DNA of 64,000 nucleotides, taken from NCBI GenBank assembly GCA_963556195.1, contig OY744520.1, forward strand, positions 3,209,501 through 3,273,500, read 5' to 3'. The position numbers and the translations under genes were made by a program. Under the pieces are notes generated by a model. The model was not told where the DNA came from. It searched no databases and saw only the letters and a list, made by a program, of their open reading frames with translations. How positions within the stretch are numbered: position 1 is the first letter of the stretch; each line of letters opens with the position of its first letter. Shown here piece by piece: positions 38,123-50,850 of this stretch. The stretch comes from Sepiola atlantica. Taxonomy: Eukaryota > Mollusca > Cephalopoda > Sepiida > Sepiolidae.

Positions 38123-38173
<51 letters not shown>

Positions 38174-38190
38174 GTGTATTTAAGCAGCAA
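37530..38190. repeat. (TA)n/(TATACA)n microsatellite arrays
   Basis: Two arrays, 37530-37730 and about 37890-38188, of TATA, TACATA and CATATA variants around 150 bp of ordinary sequence. ORFs of up to 240 residues on both strands are tyrosine/isoleucine artefacts of the repeat. Confidence 0.95.
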
Positions 38191-38196
38191 GTTTTC

Positions 38197-38717
38197 ATTT
38201 AGGCAAACGTTGTGTAATAGCACGGAGTGTTTCTGCTTTGTGATCTTTTTAAAAATTATTTTCATCTTCCGAATAGTCAACTTCGTACCTCGATCAAACT
38301 GGTGTATGAATTTTCCGTAGTTTTGTTGTTCCATCTTCCTTGCGAGTACTTTCGATTTGATATCCTCAAATCATCTTAAGGCGTGTTAGTGTGAAAAAAG
38401 AATATGTATTTATAGAGTCTAAAGAGAGGAAAAGAGTATTCTTTACTTTTTATTTTATTTATTTATTCTATTTATTCATTTATTTTTATTTTTATTAATT
38501 TATTTATTTATATTTATTTTATTTTTGTTTTTTTATTTCATTTTTATTTTTAATTCATATAACTTTAAAAAAGGAGCAAGGAAGATGGAACAACAAAACT
38601 ACGGAAACTTAATACATCAGTTTGATCGAGGTACGAAGTTGACCATTCGGAAGATGGAAAACATTTAAAAAAAGATCACAAAGCAGAAACACTACGTGCT
38701 ATTCAACAACGTTTGCC

Positions 38718-38722
<5 letters not shown>
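38197..38722. mobile_element. Foldback element with inverted repeats of about 150 bp
   Basis: The segment 38197-38345 and the reverse complement of 38574-38722 match closely (landmarks GGCAAACGTTG, TCGATCAAACTG, CCATCTTCCTTG). They enclose 228 bp of ATTTATTT-rich DNA. Both outer ends run straight into (TA)n. One arm read outward gives [19 protein letters not shown] and NVCLNEN, faintly like the N-terminal region of Penelope-like ORFs, but this is weak. It may belong to the Penelope-like complex that follows. Confidence 0.6.
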
Positions 38723-38757
<35 letters not shown>

Positions 38758-38846
38758 TCTCAAAAATGTAATTGTCTGAGTGATGCTTGAAAAAACCGAA
38801 CGGTTGAAATAAATTATTGCATCGACAATTATGTGATTTCGTGTTA

Positions 38847-38888
<42 letters not shown>

Positions 38889-39366
38889 CATATATATATA
38901 TAGTTATATATGCATATATATAGTTATATATGGCTATATACATATATAAATATTTAAATACATACCCATATGCATATCTTTATATACATACGTATATATA
39001 TTTATATACATATATATATATATACATATTTATATAATATATATATATATATATATTTACATAATACATATATATGTAATATATATATATATATATTCAT
39101 AACATATATACATATATATTTATATCATACATATACATGTAATATATATATATATATATTACTAACATATATATATATATATATTTATAATACATACATA
39201 TATATATTTAAATCATACATATATATCTATTTATATAATACATATATATATATTCATATAATACACATATATATATATACATATTTATATACTACATATA
39301 TATATATGCATGTATATATATACACACATATATGCATATATATACACATTTATATACATATATATC

Positions 39367-39402
<36 letters not shown>

Positions 39403-39440
39403 CATATATATATGAGAAAAAAGAAACAATGTTTCAGACA
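38723..39440. repeat. (TA)n arrays with a short interruption
   Basis: TA arrays at 38723-38753 and 38860-39410, the second with many CATATA and ACACAC variants. Tyrosine-rich ORFs here are artefacts. Confidence 0.95.
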
Positions 39441-41450
39441 ATATGTAAAAATAAAAATCGAATGAAAAATAAGCAATTCAACAACTAACAAAACTAAACT
39501 CAAAAACTCATGTTGTAAAGTTCAACCGAGATATTTCGGTTGTTAAGATACGACCACTTTCGTTCGGTTGGTAAGCTTTGTTTCAAAACGGAAAAGTTTT
39601 CAAATTTATACAAAGAATGCGATTGGAAGAAAATGTCAGGTGAAGAGCACCACAAAAAGGGGGAGTAGGGACGCGAGGAATGTTATGAAAAGAGAAAGAA
39701 AAAGAAGATGAAGAAAAGGAAGAAAAAAGAGAGACCAATCAACCAGTGTCTGTAGAACGTCAGTTGAAGAAGAAGAAAAAGAAGAAGAAGCCAGAGCAAA
39801 AGAAAGAAAGAGTAAAATACATATTAGATTGTCGAAAGCTACTAAAGAAGAAAAAGAGAGATAGAAAAATCAGTGCTTGGATATCGCCTGCTGATGTAAA
39901 TCCAAAATCGGATTGAAAACGTCAAAAGTCTAGTAGGATTAGTAGTAATTTGAAACTGTTGACATAGGGATTCGAAACAAGGGACGAGGAGGAAGCAGGG
40001 GAGGAGGAGGAGGAGGAAGAAGATAAACAAGGGTAAAAAGTTAACTAGCGTCATATTCATTTAAATTCATCTCATATAGAATCGATCTAGCAGAAGGAAT
40101 AGAAATGTTATAGAACCCTTGTCTCTGGGCAATGGTGTTCTTATGACATAGGATCAGACAGGATTTTGTGAGACGTCGAAGTTTAGTATCATGAATGTGT
40201 TTGATAGAAATTTCCATATGTGTATTGAAGTGGTGGGCGGTAGAGATCATGTGAGTGCATAGTGCATTTGAAGTATCACCGTTTTTTATGACACGATTGT
40301 GTTCATATATTTGTTTCTTTAACTGACGTTGTGTCTCGCCGAAATATATTTTTCCACATACGGCGCAAGGAATAGTATAGATTCCAGCTGTAGTGGGAGA
40401 TTAAAGGACTTTATTTTGATGTGTATGCATTTCTAAAATGTTTTTGATGGTGAGTGAGGTAGCTTGGATAATTCTAAAACTATGTTGGGAAAGGGAAGAA
40501 AAGAGATGTGTGTTACGAGAGTTAGTAGGAAGGAAAACATTCCTTAATATGGGTTGTGTAGTATGAGGAGATGTATTAGTATTTTTGATCTTTTTAGATG
40601 TATTTGAAACGCTTTCTTTTAGCGGAAAGAATGGCATGTTGGGGATTTTTTAAAGTAGTGGGAGTGGATTCAATTTCATTATATTCCTGAGAGAGATGTT
40701 CAGGGCTGGAAATACGCATGCTATTTTTTATATAGTTATTATGATGTGAATAATAATGTAAGTAATCATTTTTGTTGGTAGGTTTGCGATGGACAAAATG
40801 AAAGGCTGTTATGGTTTTGGAGGATGAGAATATCAAGAAAAGCTAAATAATTGTTTTGTTTCACTTTCGAAAATGAACTTAATGGAAGGTTCAACTTTGT
40901 TGAGTGTTTGTGCTAATGTTTCTATTTTATGACTAACATGTAGAAAGATTAAAATATCGTCAATATATCTGAAATAGGTAGCATTTTTAGGGATACGGTA
41001 AGAAAAAGGACCGATTCTGAGGAATTCTAAAAACAGGCACGCTAATACGGGACTAAGGGGGTTCCCTATAGGTAAGCCGAATTTCTGTCTATAATAGTCA
41101 TTGTTGTATTTAAAGAAAGTAAGAGAAGTTAGGTTCCTAATGATATCTATAATGCTTTTGATTGGGAGAGAACAAGAGAAATATATTTTGTTTAAGTGTT
41201 TGGAAAGTAGGTTGATGTATTTTTTACGGGTATATTTGTGTATAAGGAAGTGATATCAAGACTGTTCATAGTATGATTATGTAAAGTAATATCTTGTAAT
41301 TTTTTGAGGAGATGACCTGAATTCGGTATGTGTGCGTTACTGATAGTACCTAGCAGTGGTGATATAATTTTTGCCAATGATTAAGCGATATTGTGGGAGA
41401 CACTTCCAATACTGGAAATAATAAGACGTAGGGGCATGTTATGTTTGTGG
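39441..41450 (-). mobile_element. Penelope-like element, left (inverted) copy
   Basis: Read on the reverse strand: SLDITSLYTNIPV near 41250 (RT motif A), NNDYYRQKFGLPIGNPLS near 41080 (motif B) and FRYIDDILIFL with the catalytic YIDD at 40956-40967. A linker follows at 40836-40400, then TAGIYTIPCAVCGKIYFGET at 40400-40340. That last motif is a GIY-YIG nuclease with the Cys pair typical of Penelope-like elements, followed by HNRVI and a downstream helix-rich region to about 40041. The remainder to 39441 is a purine-rich non-coding 3' region. Stops between blocks and the missing N terminus show it is dead. Confidence 0.85.
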
Positions 41451-41459
41451 GTTTTTATC

Positions 41460-42745
41460 TAAGGGCTCTGCGTATTTGCAGCCATGAACATCTCTCTCAT
41501 GAATATAATAAAATAGAATCCACTCTCACTACTTTAAAATATCCCAAACAGGCCATTCTTCCCGCTAAAAAGAAAGCGTTTCAAATACATCTAAAAAAGA
41601 TCAAAAATACTAATACATCTCCTAATACTACACAACCTATATTAAGGAATGTTTTCCTTCCTACTAACTCTCGTAACACATATCTCTTTTCTTCGCTTTC
41701 CTAACATAGTTTTCGAATTATTCAAGCTACCTCACTCACCATACAAAAACATTTTAGAAATGCATAAAAAAAAAAGTATTTTCATCACCCACTACAGCTG
41801 GAATCTATACTATTCCTTGCGCCGACTGTGGAAAATATATTTCGGCGAGACACAACGTCCGTTAAAGAAACAAATATATGAACACAATCGTGCCATAAAA
41901 ACGGTGATACCTCAAATGCACTATGCACTCACATGATCTCTTCCGGCCACTACTTCAATACACATAAGGCAATTTCTATCAAACACATTCATGATACTAA
42001 ACTTTGACGTCTCACAGAATCCTGTCTGATCCTATGTCATAAGAACACCATTGCCCAGAAGCAGGGTTTCTATAACATTTCCATTCCTTCTGCTGGATCG
42101 ATTCTATATGAATTTAAATGAATATGACGCTAGTTAACTTTTTACCCTTGTTTCTCTTCTTCCTCCTCTTCCTCCCAGCTTCCTCATCCTCCCTTGTGTC
42201 GAATCCCTACGTCAACAGCTTCAAATTACTACTAATCCTATTAGACTTTTGACGTTTTCAATCCGACTTTGGATTTACATATAGCAGGCGATATCCAATC
42301 ACTGATTTCTTCTCTCTCTCTTTTTCTTCTTTAGTAGCTTTCGACAGTCAAATGTCGATGTTACTCTTACTTTTGCTCCGGCTTCTTCTTCTACTTCTTC
42401 TTCTTCTTAGTTGTCTTATTCTTCAACTGACGTTCTAAAAACACTGGTTGAGTGGTCTCTCTTTCTTAATCTTCCTCTTCTTCATCTTCTTTTTCTTTCT
42501 CTTTTCATAACATTCCTCGCGTCCCTACTCCCCCTTTTTGTTGTGCTCTGCACGTGACATTTTCTTCCAATCGCATTCTTTGTATAAATTTGAAAACTTT
42601 TCCGTTTTTAAACAAAGCTTACCAACCGAACGAAAATGGTCGTATCTTAACGACCGAAATATCTCGGTTGAACTTTACAACATGAGTTTTTGAGTTTAGT
42701 TTTGTTAGTTGTTGAATTGCTTATTTTTTATTCCATTTTTATTTT

Positions 42746-42748
<3 letters not shown>
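41460..42748 (+). mobile_element. Penelope-like element, right copy
   Basis: Reverse complement of the left copy from its linker to its 3' end: the linker ORF at 41441-41704, the GIY-YIG region at 41795-42130 and the pyrimidine-rich 3' region to 42748. The nuclease frame is broken because one A is missing where the left copy has GGAAAAATAT. It lacks the reverse-transcriptase domain. With 39441-40716 it forms a large inverted repeat whose 0.75-kb centre is the left copy's RT. Confidence 0.82.
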
Positions 42749-42815
<67 letters not shown>

Positions 42816-42839
42816 TATACACATATATATATATATACG

Positions 42840-42877
<38 letters not shown>

Positions 42878-42900
42878 CATATGTATACACACCCACACAC
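42749..42900. repeat. (TA)n array at the Penelope right end
   Basis: TA array with CATATA variants and a final CACACA run. It abuts the element 3' end, as another array does at its left end. Confidence 0.95.
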
Positions 42901-43888
42901 ACACATCGGAATTGGAAAATTTAATCTAATTCCCGATTGCGAAAACGATTTGTTACATATGTTTTTTAACTGAAGTTACTATTGCTGTTTATAATACTAT
43001 ATATTTAATGTTTTTAATATGCAAGTAAAATGTAATCTATAGATCTGATTATGATGCTATTTGTTCGCCTTGATAAATAAAGCAAAACATAAAACACTGT
43101 AGGAATAACCGTTAATTAAACGTAGTTAATTTACAACGTTCCGAAAAATTAAATAAAACAAAACAAATACTGTCAATTAATTTGGCAAATTAAATTAAAA
43201 TTGATAATATAAAATCTAGTTCCTATTTTTTTAAATTCTTTATTTTGCCCGTGTTTTTATTATATTATCGGCTTTTGTTCGGTACACTTTTGTCTGATTC
43301 TTCCAGCTATCATTTCCAAACCGTACGATGTTATTTGGGTTCTTTTCTTACTCGTTCTTATTTTTGATCAACGTGTTTCTAGATGAAGTCATTCGCCCTG
43401 ATATGTCTTTATAGCTATGTATCGCTTTAGTTTATATTAAATGTTTTCTTTTAGTTAAGTATTTATTCCAATCCATTTTACCTATGAGTGTTAAGCCGAG
43501 TTGTTTGAATGTTGAACTCCAATAACTTAATCGTTATGATTATAATATAAACTAGAATAATATCATACTTATTCAGAATTACAATGGATTTAATCGTGAT
43601 TATTATTTATTTATCTATTGCCAATCCCAATAATATTGCATTTTATTAATGACATTTTTTTAATTTGATATCCATAACTAATGGGCATAACTAATGTAGG
43701 AAATACATGCCCGAATATCACTTTGAATGTCCGAATTATGATATATTTATTTATTTGACTGTATTTAAATTATCTCCTTATTTTTCGTAGGGCTTGAACT
43801 CACTTTTCGGAATTTAAATGGTATAAATGTAAATAATGACAAGACACACATAAAAGTGAATGGAATTGTTCGATTCGATGTTTAAATA

Positions 43889-43952
43889 CGATTGGTTCAA
43901 ATACTGTTTCTATTTGTTATAAATAAAATGTTCTGCCGAATTAATTTCGTTG
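43889..43952 (+). promoter_or_regulatory. Core promoter of gene D
   Basis: ATTGG 43891-43895, TATAAATA 43918-43925 (27 bp between starts), and an initiator-like TTTCGTT at 43945-43951, where the start base is G instead of A. The leader is 43 bases long, as in A. Confidence 0.7.
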
Positions 43953-43991
43953 CAAAGTTTGCAGATAGAAGACTACAGTTCACCAGTAATT

Positions 43992-44240
43992 ATGGAGATG
44001 CAGGCTTCTGCTATGGAGGTGATGAGAGCCCAACGCGCTGCGATTCCTAAGATCAAGGGGCCGGTTTCCCCTAAAAAATCCGGCGTCGATTATAAAACTC
44101 CGGTCTATAGCCTTCTGATTACGATGTTTATTCTAATCCTTGTCGGTGTTATTTGGTATTGCTACTCTCTCCCCGAGAAGCGAGCAAACGCCATGAATTC
44201 TGATGGACCCTCCGCATCTGGCGATACTTTTGCTATTTGA
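43992..44240 (+). CDS. Small single-span membrane protein, paralog D
   Basis: Predicted 82 residues. Residues 32-56, from VDYKTPVYS to IWY, are identical to A, while I count 15 replacements elsewhere: V7A, T11M, G13A, P26S, D31G, S57C, F59S, Q64R, S65A, V70S, E72G, D77G, A79T, I80F, H82I. By eye only about five codons differ silently. The acidic tail is weakened (E72G, D77G). ATG context, leader length and promoter spacing are kept. The upstream and downstream DNA has diverged far more than the gene, which argues that the gene is under selection. Function unknown. Confidence 0.82.
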   Translation: MEMQASAMEVMRAQRAAIPKIKGPVSPKKSGVDYKTPVYSLLITMFILILVGVIWYCYSLPEKRANAMNSDGPSASGDTFAI

Positions 44241-44271
44241 GAATGTGTTTGCAACGCCAAAAACAGACTAG

Positions 44272-44303
44272 CTTCAGCAGAAATATTTTTCAATTGACTG
44301 AAG
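44272..44303 (+). other. Predicted 3'UTR hairpin after gene D
   Basis: CTTCAG (44272-44277) pairs with CTGAAG (44298-44303), extendable beyond one mismatch to a few further pairs. It is at the same place as the hairpin after gene A but with a different sequence; gene E shows the same pair at 58708-58713 and 58733-58738. Confidence 0.4.
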
Positions 44304-44999
44304 GTGGGAGTCCAACAATATTTTTATGCCAATATTTCATATAAACGGACAGAATTGTTCGAATGTCCGAGTTTACAACATTCGATTCCAAAGAATGTGA
44401 TCTAAATGTGCCTGCATTGTTTCTGTAATTGCTGTTTTCTCAAGACTTTTAATCGATTAGTTGCCATATTTGGATTCAATTCTCTGACAAAATGGAATTC
44501 TCTGCGTTGTAATTTGTATTAGTGCAATTTTTACAAAAGGATTTAATCATAGTCTTTGCTCTTTCGTGTAATTTTTAAAAATATATTTAAACCCATACAA
44601 TGCTTTGGTTTACGCAACTTTTAGCATAACTTACGTGGCAATACATACTCTGAATTTTATTTTAGAATTTACGCTTTCAAACCAGAATCTCCGAGTGTAT
44701 TTGGTATAACCGGATCTAAAATAAGTTTAAACTCCTTTATAACGTAGCATTCGCTAATTGTATTTTAGTCAAATGACATTCTTAACTGATTTTTTTTTAA
44801 CCACATTATTCAGTTTTCCTTACACATACTTTGTAGATAATCCGATTAATTGCTTACGTTGATTGCCTTTTTAACTTTTCGATTTTGTGAACTTTACAGA
44901 ATGCATGCTTTTATATTATACATGGAACACTCAAGTACTTGACTGTTGGTTAAACTTTTTTTTGACTTTTACAAAGATTGCTTGCTCACTGTTGCCAAC

Positions 45000-45005
45000 A
45001 ATAAA
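45000..45005 (+). promoter_or_regulatory. Predicted poly(A) signal, gene D
   Basis: AATAAA 760 bases after the stop, followed by TGTGTTCATCGTTGTTTTTGTTTTG, which is T/GT-rich, at 45020-45044. Confidence 0.5.
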
Positions 45006-46541
45006 AGATAAAAACTTAATGTGTTCATCGTTGTTTTTGTTTTGTAGTGAGGCATTGGCCTGATGTCAAAGGACAGTAACTTTTTAAGAAGCATTTTTAT
45101 TGATTAATTACAATTTACATGAATACTCTTTTAGACTTTTTTATTCTAACCGAATATACGTTAGAATAAAACTAATTTGGTGCCCCATTTTGCATGTTAA
45201 TGGATGACATATTTCATCTGCATAATTTCATAGAATTACTTATGTAAAAACAATTACTAAGGAGTTATTGAGTTTCTGTTTTTTAGGAATCGTTGATGCT
45301 AGTAATTCTAGTGATAATTAACGATATTTTTTCTACGTGGATAAGATTGCATACGCATTGTCTGTAACAAGAAAATGAAGTTAATTAAAATATTCGGAAA
45401 CTCCAGCTGTTTCTAAAACGCCAAATCTAGCAGAGCCATCATTCCTGAAATCTAGCTTACATTATCATTGCGTATTTAATTTTTTTTCAAACTTTGTTAG
45501 AAAATATTTTAAAACTTGATAAACTCAAAAACTTGAATTAAAAGTCTGAATTAGTTTATTTGTTATGTAATACATATATATATATATATATATATATATG
45601 TAATTAAAAATACACATCCCGTGTCTGTCGGTATTACTCACAAGCATGATTTCCCGTGCTTTATTTTGTTTCAGGTATCAAGGGTATTTGAATTACAAAT
45701 AAACAATAATCCCGCATATATATATATTTGGAAACCTTGTATTTGAATTTTAACATTTTACATTCTACTTGTATACTTCAGTAACAACTTGTGGTATAAT
45801 GTCATATCCCAGTGATTTTTTTTTTCAGTTTAATAAAACATTAACAAACGTTTAGCCATAATAACATGCAACCCATAGGACATGTAAGTCGATACTTCTG
45901 TAAAAGTAATATAGATTTGTAAAAGTCTACAATTAGAAATCTTTCCAAATTCATTTTGCTATGAAAATCCGCATAATATCAAACACTTTATGAAGAATTA
46001 TCGTATTTTCTCGAGTTTGTCCAAATCTCTTTGACCCATTATTTGATATAATGCTTAGTTATCAGAGATACAATCCGTAGTTGATTTCCGAAGCTTTTGT
46101 CATGATGATAATACTTTCTGGTAACCTGCGTGTAAACACTGAATTATTTATAGTTTCAGAAACAGCATCCACTAAAATAGCATTAGCTGGGGTCTATTTT
46201 GCTTCAATATTTTCTGATCTATTTGTACATGCAGTGATGGCCATTTTTTCCTTTTAACACTAATTTATTTGTTTGAGTCAGAAAAAAAGCAAGTTTCTCA
46301 TCTCGAAAACCTTTACTTTCGTTTGCTATGAAAGGACTATTAAATTCATAGCGATTTAGATACAATCACAAGTGTTCAGCCACTTTTCACCAGCGTAGTT
46401 CTGTAGAATTAATTATTTATATTTCAATTCTAATTTAATACAAATAGTGTCTAGCTCCTAAAGATAATTTAGCCAATGCAATCACTTTATCTACTATTGA
46501 TAATCAGTGAATAAGATTCGCATTTACATAACAAAAAAAAG

Positions 46542-46755
46542 ATGGCGACATCTCGCGCAGACTACGCGATATATATAAACATCGAACGAACGTTTGTTTC
46601 ATATGAATATTTCTCTCAGCAATAGAATAAATTGTATTTTCGGATCTACTCGTTTTATTAAATATATGGATCAATCCAAGAATTTGAAAGGATCACAAAC
46701 AATAATGGCGAAACATTACAGACCACTTCAGACGTGTTATGCTACTTGACCAGTA
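46542..46755 (+). pseudogene. Broken counterpart of the ORF at 62015 (unit D)
   Basis: Begins ATG with MATSRADYAIYINIERTF, then a stop after about 24 codons. Further on, a shifted frame reads QEFERITNNNGETLQTTSD and VLCYLT, matching EFERITTNN and TSDVLCYLT in unit E. I do not recognise the peptide. The shared reading suggests a decayed small gene or exon, or simply a conserved repeat. Confidence 0.3.
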
Positions 46756-47920
46756 TTAGAATCAACATATCATCTCCAGGAAAGATTCATTTTAAAATAG
46801 CAAACATAACTATTTCTAATGAAGTTGCTAATATTTGATTATGTACCATTCTATGCCTACATTCTATGCTAGTTAAAGAAAAACACCCAGTGTCTTAATT
46901 TAAGGTAAGGTTATCACACGTCAACAAACTTTAATGTAAAAAAAATGAAACCAAATTATTTTAGATATTAGAATGAAGGATCCGTTTCAAATTGAAAAAA
47001 ATAACGTAAAATAGTCACCCACTTCCGGATCAGATTCCGTTTTCAAGGACATTAAAAAAATCTCGGTCATTTTCTTAAATTCTTAGAAATCGAGTGTGTT
47101 GAGAGGGGTCTGCTTAGAATATACATACTTAAATATTTTTCTACCTGCAACATTTTCACGGTGTTTACATTAGTATGTGTATGAGAGGAGTCGGTTTACT
47201 GAAAATACACAATAAATAGGCCATGTCTTTACTTCCCCTCAAAATGATTGACTAATATGTCCTTAGAACGCTATCTGGCGCGATCATTTTGTGTTAAATG
47301 TGAAAGTGATTATTAGCTGTTAAATCTTGTCTTTTTGTGTGTTATTGTGTTTTATTGGTGTTTTACCGTAAACCTTTTAATGTGGAATCTCACAATTTTT
47401 TCCTAGGGAGGGTAAGATGTATGTCTAGTCTTACCAAATTTAAAAAGAATAACAAAACATAAAATAGAACATCAATGAATACTAAAGAAATGTGTTTCAA
47501 GTCAGTGCTCATGTGTATGTTAAATGTATGAAAAACTTATCTTTCACTGTAAATTCTAAAATAATTCAGGTTCAGGTTTTGTTTTACATTTACGGCCACA
47601 TCTTTTAGGCTGTTTTCATTTAATTGCCTGGAAACCGTAAAATCTAATTTTGTTGAGTGAATAAACATGTCTACGCTTGTACTGAGTATTTTTTGAAGTA
47701 GCATTTAGTATATTTTCAGAATAAAGGGGGCATCCTTTGTTTGCTAATTACAAAAATTGAAGATTATTTTCTATTATGTTTAGTAAAATTTAGAAGACTG
47801 CCAACCAACAACTCGAAATCAAAAGATACCATGACAGGTTTCAGCACTAACCAGTCCACAGCTGGGTATGACTCCTATCATGCTAAATGAGGCATCGTCC
47901 GTGATTGTGAAGCCATGACT

Positions 47921-50009
47921 GGTAAAGGAATGCATAGTGAAACTCGATAAGATCTCCTACAAAGTCATATGAAACGTGACACATCTGATGTTTAGAAGAT
48001 TGAAACAGTGCTATTTACCTATGAGCAAGATGCATAATGCATCAGGAGTTGCTGCAACTCAATTTGTTCAAACTGATTTTCTAGTCCGCAGATGCGAGAG
48101 AAAAATCGATTTAAATTTAGTGGAGAGTGTCTACATACAGGAAAAAGTAAACTGTTTTGCCAATAGCAATAAGGCCTCTCAAGATATCCAGCAGTGCGCC
48201 TATGATATCCAGACATAATGCGCATGGGCAAGACATGATTCTGGATGTAAAACGACACCTTCTAGCCATGTTGGCCGTGAAAAGCAAATATAGAAACACA
48301 AATTTACAAGGGTTATTATATTTATTCGGTCCATTGCCACTGTCACTTGAAGATTCTCAACCTGGTTAACTTATTTCATGCACTTGAAAATTCTAATCAA
48401 ACACCTTAATTATAGCTGGCACATATGTAGTGGGTGGCATATAATTGCTGTCTCAACTTAATGTTAATCTACAATCTGGGCAAATAACATTTATAAACGT
48501 CTCCTTGTAATCCTGAAGCATCTTGTAAATTAGAAAAACACTGTAGTTCAACACAAATTACTTTCTGACTGATACGTACTATCAAGTCTCCATCGGGAAT
48601 CTTGAATGGGCCAAAAGAGTAGCTGGTAATACGAATCCATGGGCAAACCCTTCTTTAGCAGTGGAATTACTTTCAGGCAGTTGTAAAGTGCAAAAGGGTC
48701 AATGGCAGAATACCGTTTTAGAATATGGTGCAATGTATCAACATCATCATTAATTGGAGTGAAGGGGTTATTGGCATACAACAGCAAATGATTCATTCTC
48801 ATCTACAAAGCGTGCAAATAATATAGAAGATACAATACATATCTCTTTACAAGAAGAAGCAGATACCCACACTTTTACATTCATCTTTATCAGTCAGTAA
48901 CAGTGCTAGGATCATCATTGTAAGTCCAGCTACTGACACCTTCATCAACGAATCGGTCTACACCCCCCCCCATTCTAAACGCGTATATATATATACAAGG
49001 AACCCCAACACACTTGAGTATAATAGACTTCAAGACGATAGAAGATTACATTTGATATGATATCAGCCAAACATTAATCAGCCTACACTATTTCACTCGA
49101 TACGATAGTGTCAGTTCTTTCTATGGAAGAGAAACACGATCTTAATTTCATTTTTGAAGAGAAATTGTTTTGTCATGCATTCATAAATTTACGGGAGGCA
49201 GCAGCTCTTGGAGTGTTTATTTGTATGTTTTATTGGTACTGATAAGCAAACACTAATTTGTGTTTTGTTAATAAACTAATATTTAGTGCATGCATGTTTC
49301 TTTGTTTTATTTATTTCAAGAATGTTTATTTTAACAATACATCGTGGAATAAAATAACCAATGAAATATTGGCTGAATTACGTTTGAAGAGATAATAATT
49401 ATATACTCATAAAATGATGTTTTCTTTGTGGATATGCTTGTATATACCTATAGATATAGCAGACACATTTGTTGGTAACCTGATAAAATACTCTACTGAT
49501 CAATAAATGTTTTTTTTTACTAAGAATTAAATACACATTAAATAGAAACAATACAACCCACATATTCTTGCAAAATGCTTGAGTATATATCACTATGGAT
49601 TGGGTTTTACGTTGTCGTATCTGGCACATACTAATGTATGACTTATTCTGGTACGAACCTGGTATCTCTTATCTAACATTAACTAGGAATTTCGAATTAT
49701 TTGCTGTGGTGTTTACACGTTTTTTTAAATTTTTACTGATGCTGTGACGAAATACACTTCTAAGGAACGTAAACTTGCACAGACACCACAGTGTAAAATT
49801 ACTTGCCTTGTGACAAGGCTACAATACTCCACTGATGTAGTTGATTTTATTGTTAGGATATACGTCTATCTACACGGAAAATATTTTTTAAAAAGTGTAT
49901 AAAATGTGTGTGTTTATTTTGATAAGGAACTATGATATATTTACGTTGAAATAACGTCTTAAAATGTGATTTTCCACCAGCAATACGAGAATATAAGGTA
50001 TTTGGGTAG
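47921..50009. other. Region between unit D and LINE copy, unassigned
   Basis: Overlapping short ORFs at 47976-48218 and 48157-48369 (+) and at 48548-48802 (-; LHHILKRYSAIDPFALYNCL is its most protein-like part) look more like coding DNA than their surroundings but match nothing I know. They could be fragments of one decayed transposon gene. A C run at 48964 and otherwise AT-rich DNA fill the rest. Confidence 0.3.
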
Positions 50010-50850
50010 AATCCTTACCAGCATCTAGGAACCTCCACAGTGAATGGGTAGGACTTAGCTGATTGCCGGTCAAGTCTAGTGTATTTATATCGAGAAGGCA
50101 CTAGAGCAGGAAATTAATCGGGGCACAATCAATTGAAGTACTTGAAAACAGGCACACGGATTAAACATGGCGGCGATGGGAAAGGGGCTGGAGATTGTTT
50201 CAGAATGAGGGACCTATTAAGTTTGCGACTCGTTTGTGTTCCTAGTTTAAGATGGTAAAATTGGTGTATGTTGCGCGAACCGAGATGTGACAACAATACT
50301 CCATAAATTTGCAAATGGTGGCTTTGTAAAGATAAAGTATACTGTTAAGTGTGAGATATTTACTAGCACAGCATTGGAAGCCCACCTTTATTGCACCATC
50401 ATTGAAAATGTTGTCAATGTATTTGTTCCAATTCATGTTATATGTGAATGTTAGGCCGAGGAGTTTGAACGTTTGCCCGAGGTACGACGTTATTTGCCAT
50501 GGAAATCAGGAAGTGAAGAGGTTTATTCTAGTTATTGAATGAACAGAACTGTCGTTCTAGCATTACAGGATACCGTTCATTTATGACCCCAATCCACTAC
50601 AGACTGGAGGTATCTTTGAATGGTTAAGCCATTGCTTCAGATATGTGCGAGTCCGTTTTACCCACATGACGAAAGTAGAGTGTAGTTTCGTCAGAAAATG
50701 CACCTATCTCAGCCTCCATGTTATCAGAGAGGTCATTTATGAAAATCAGCAACAATAAAGGTACAAGGATTGATCCCTGGGTACACCAGCGTTTTTCCAC
50801 ACTCCCCACCCCAACCCATCCTTTACCTGCATGAGCCATTCTCTTTCTCG
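50010..50850 (-). mobile_element. Jockey-like LINE fragment with altered catalytic box
   Basis: Reverse strand matches the copy at 54560-57010: QGSILVPLLLLIFINDLSD, then IGAFSDETTLYFRHVGKTD where the longer copy has IGIFADDTTFYSRHVSKTD, then MNWNKYIDNI and YLYKATICKFMEYCCH. The second catalytic aspartate of the FADD box is replaced by glutamate. Stops and frameshifts occur between the parts. Dead copy. Confidence 0.78.

Larger units (their letters stand above)
43500..47920 (+). repeat. Tandem unit D
   Basis: Diverged relative of units A-C, recognisable from GATCTAAACTAGAA-like sequence at about 43533 through gene D and the downstream DNA. It is closer to unit E along its length, for example at 45955 and 61450 (TTTGCTATGAAAATCCGC) and at the end, 47825 and 63775 (CAGGTTTCAGC). 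Apart from gene D and the fragment at 46542 I see no genes; a small (TA)n lies at 45570-45598. The stretch 42901-43499 before it shows nothing. Confidence 0.75.

Noticed and set aside
37526..39503. Long ORFs up to 240 residues on both strands, rich in Tyr, Ile, His, Met
   Set aside because: They are translations of (TA)n and TACATA repeats, which are open in all frames. The only non-repeat parts are ends of the foldback element.
39885..39925. Hammerhead-ribozyme-like CTGATG ... GAAA around an AATCC/GGATT stem in the left Penelope copy
   Set aside because: It is antisense to the element, the CTGATGA core is altered, no third stem or cleavage triplet is seen, and the right copy lacks CTGATG.
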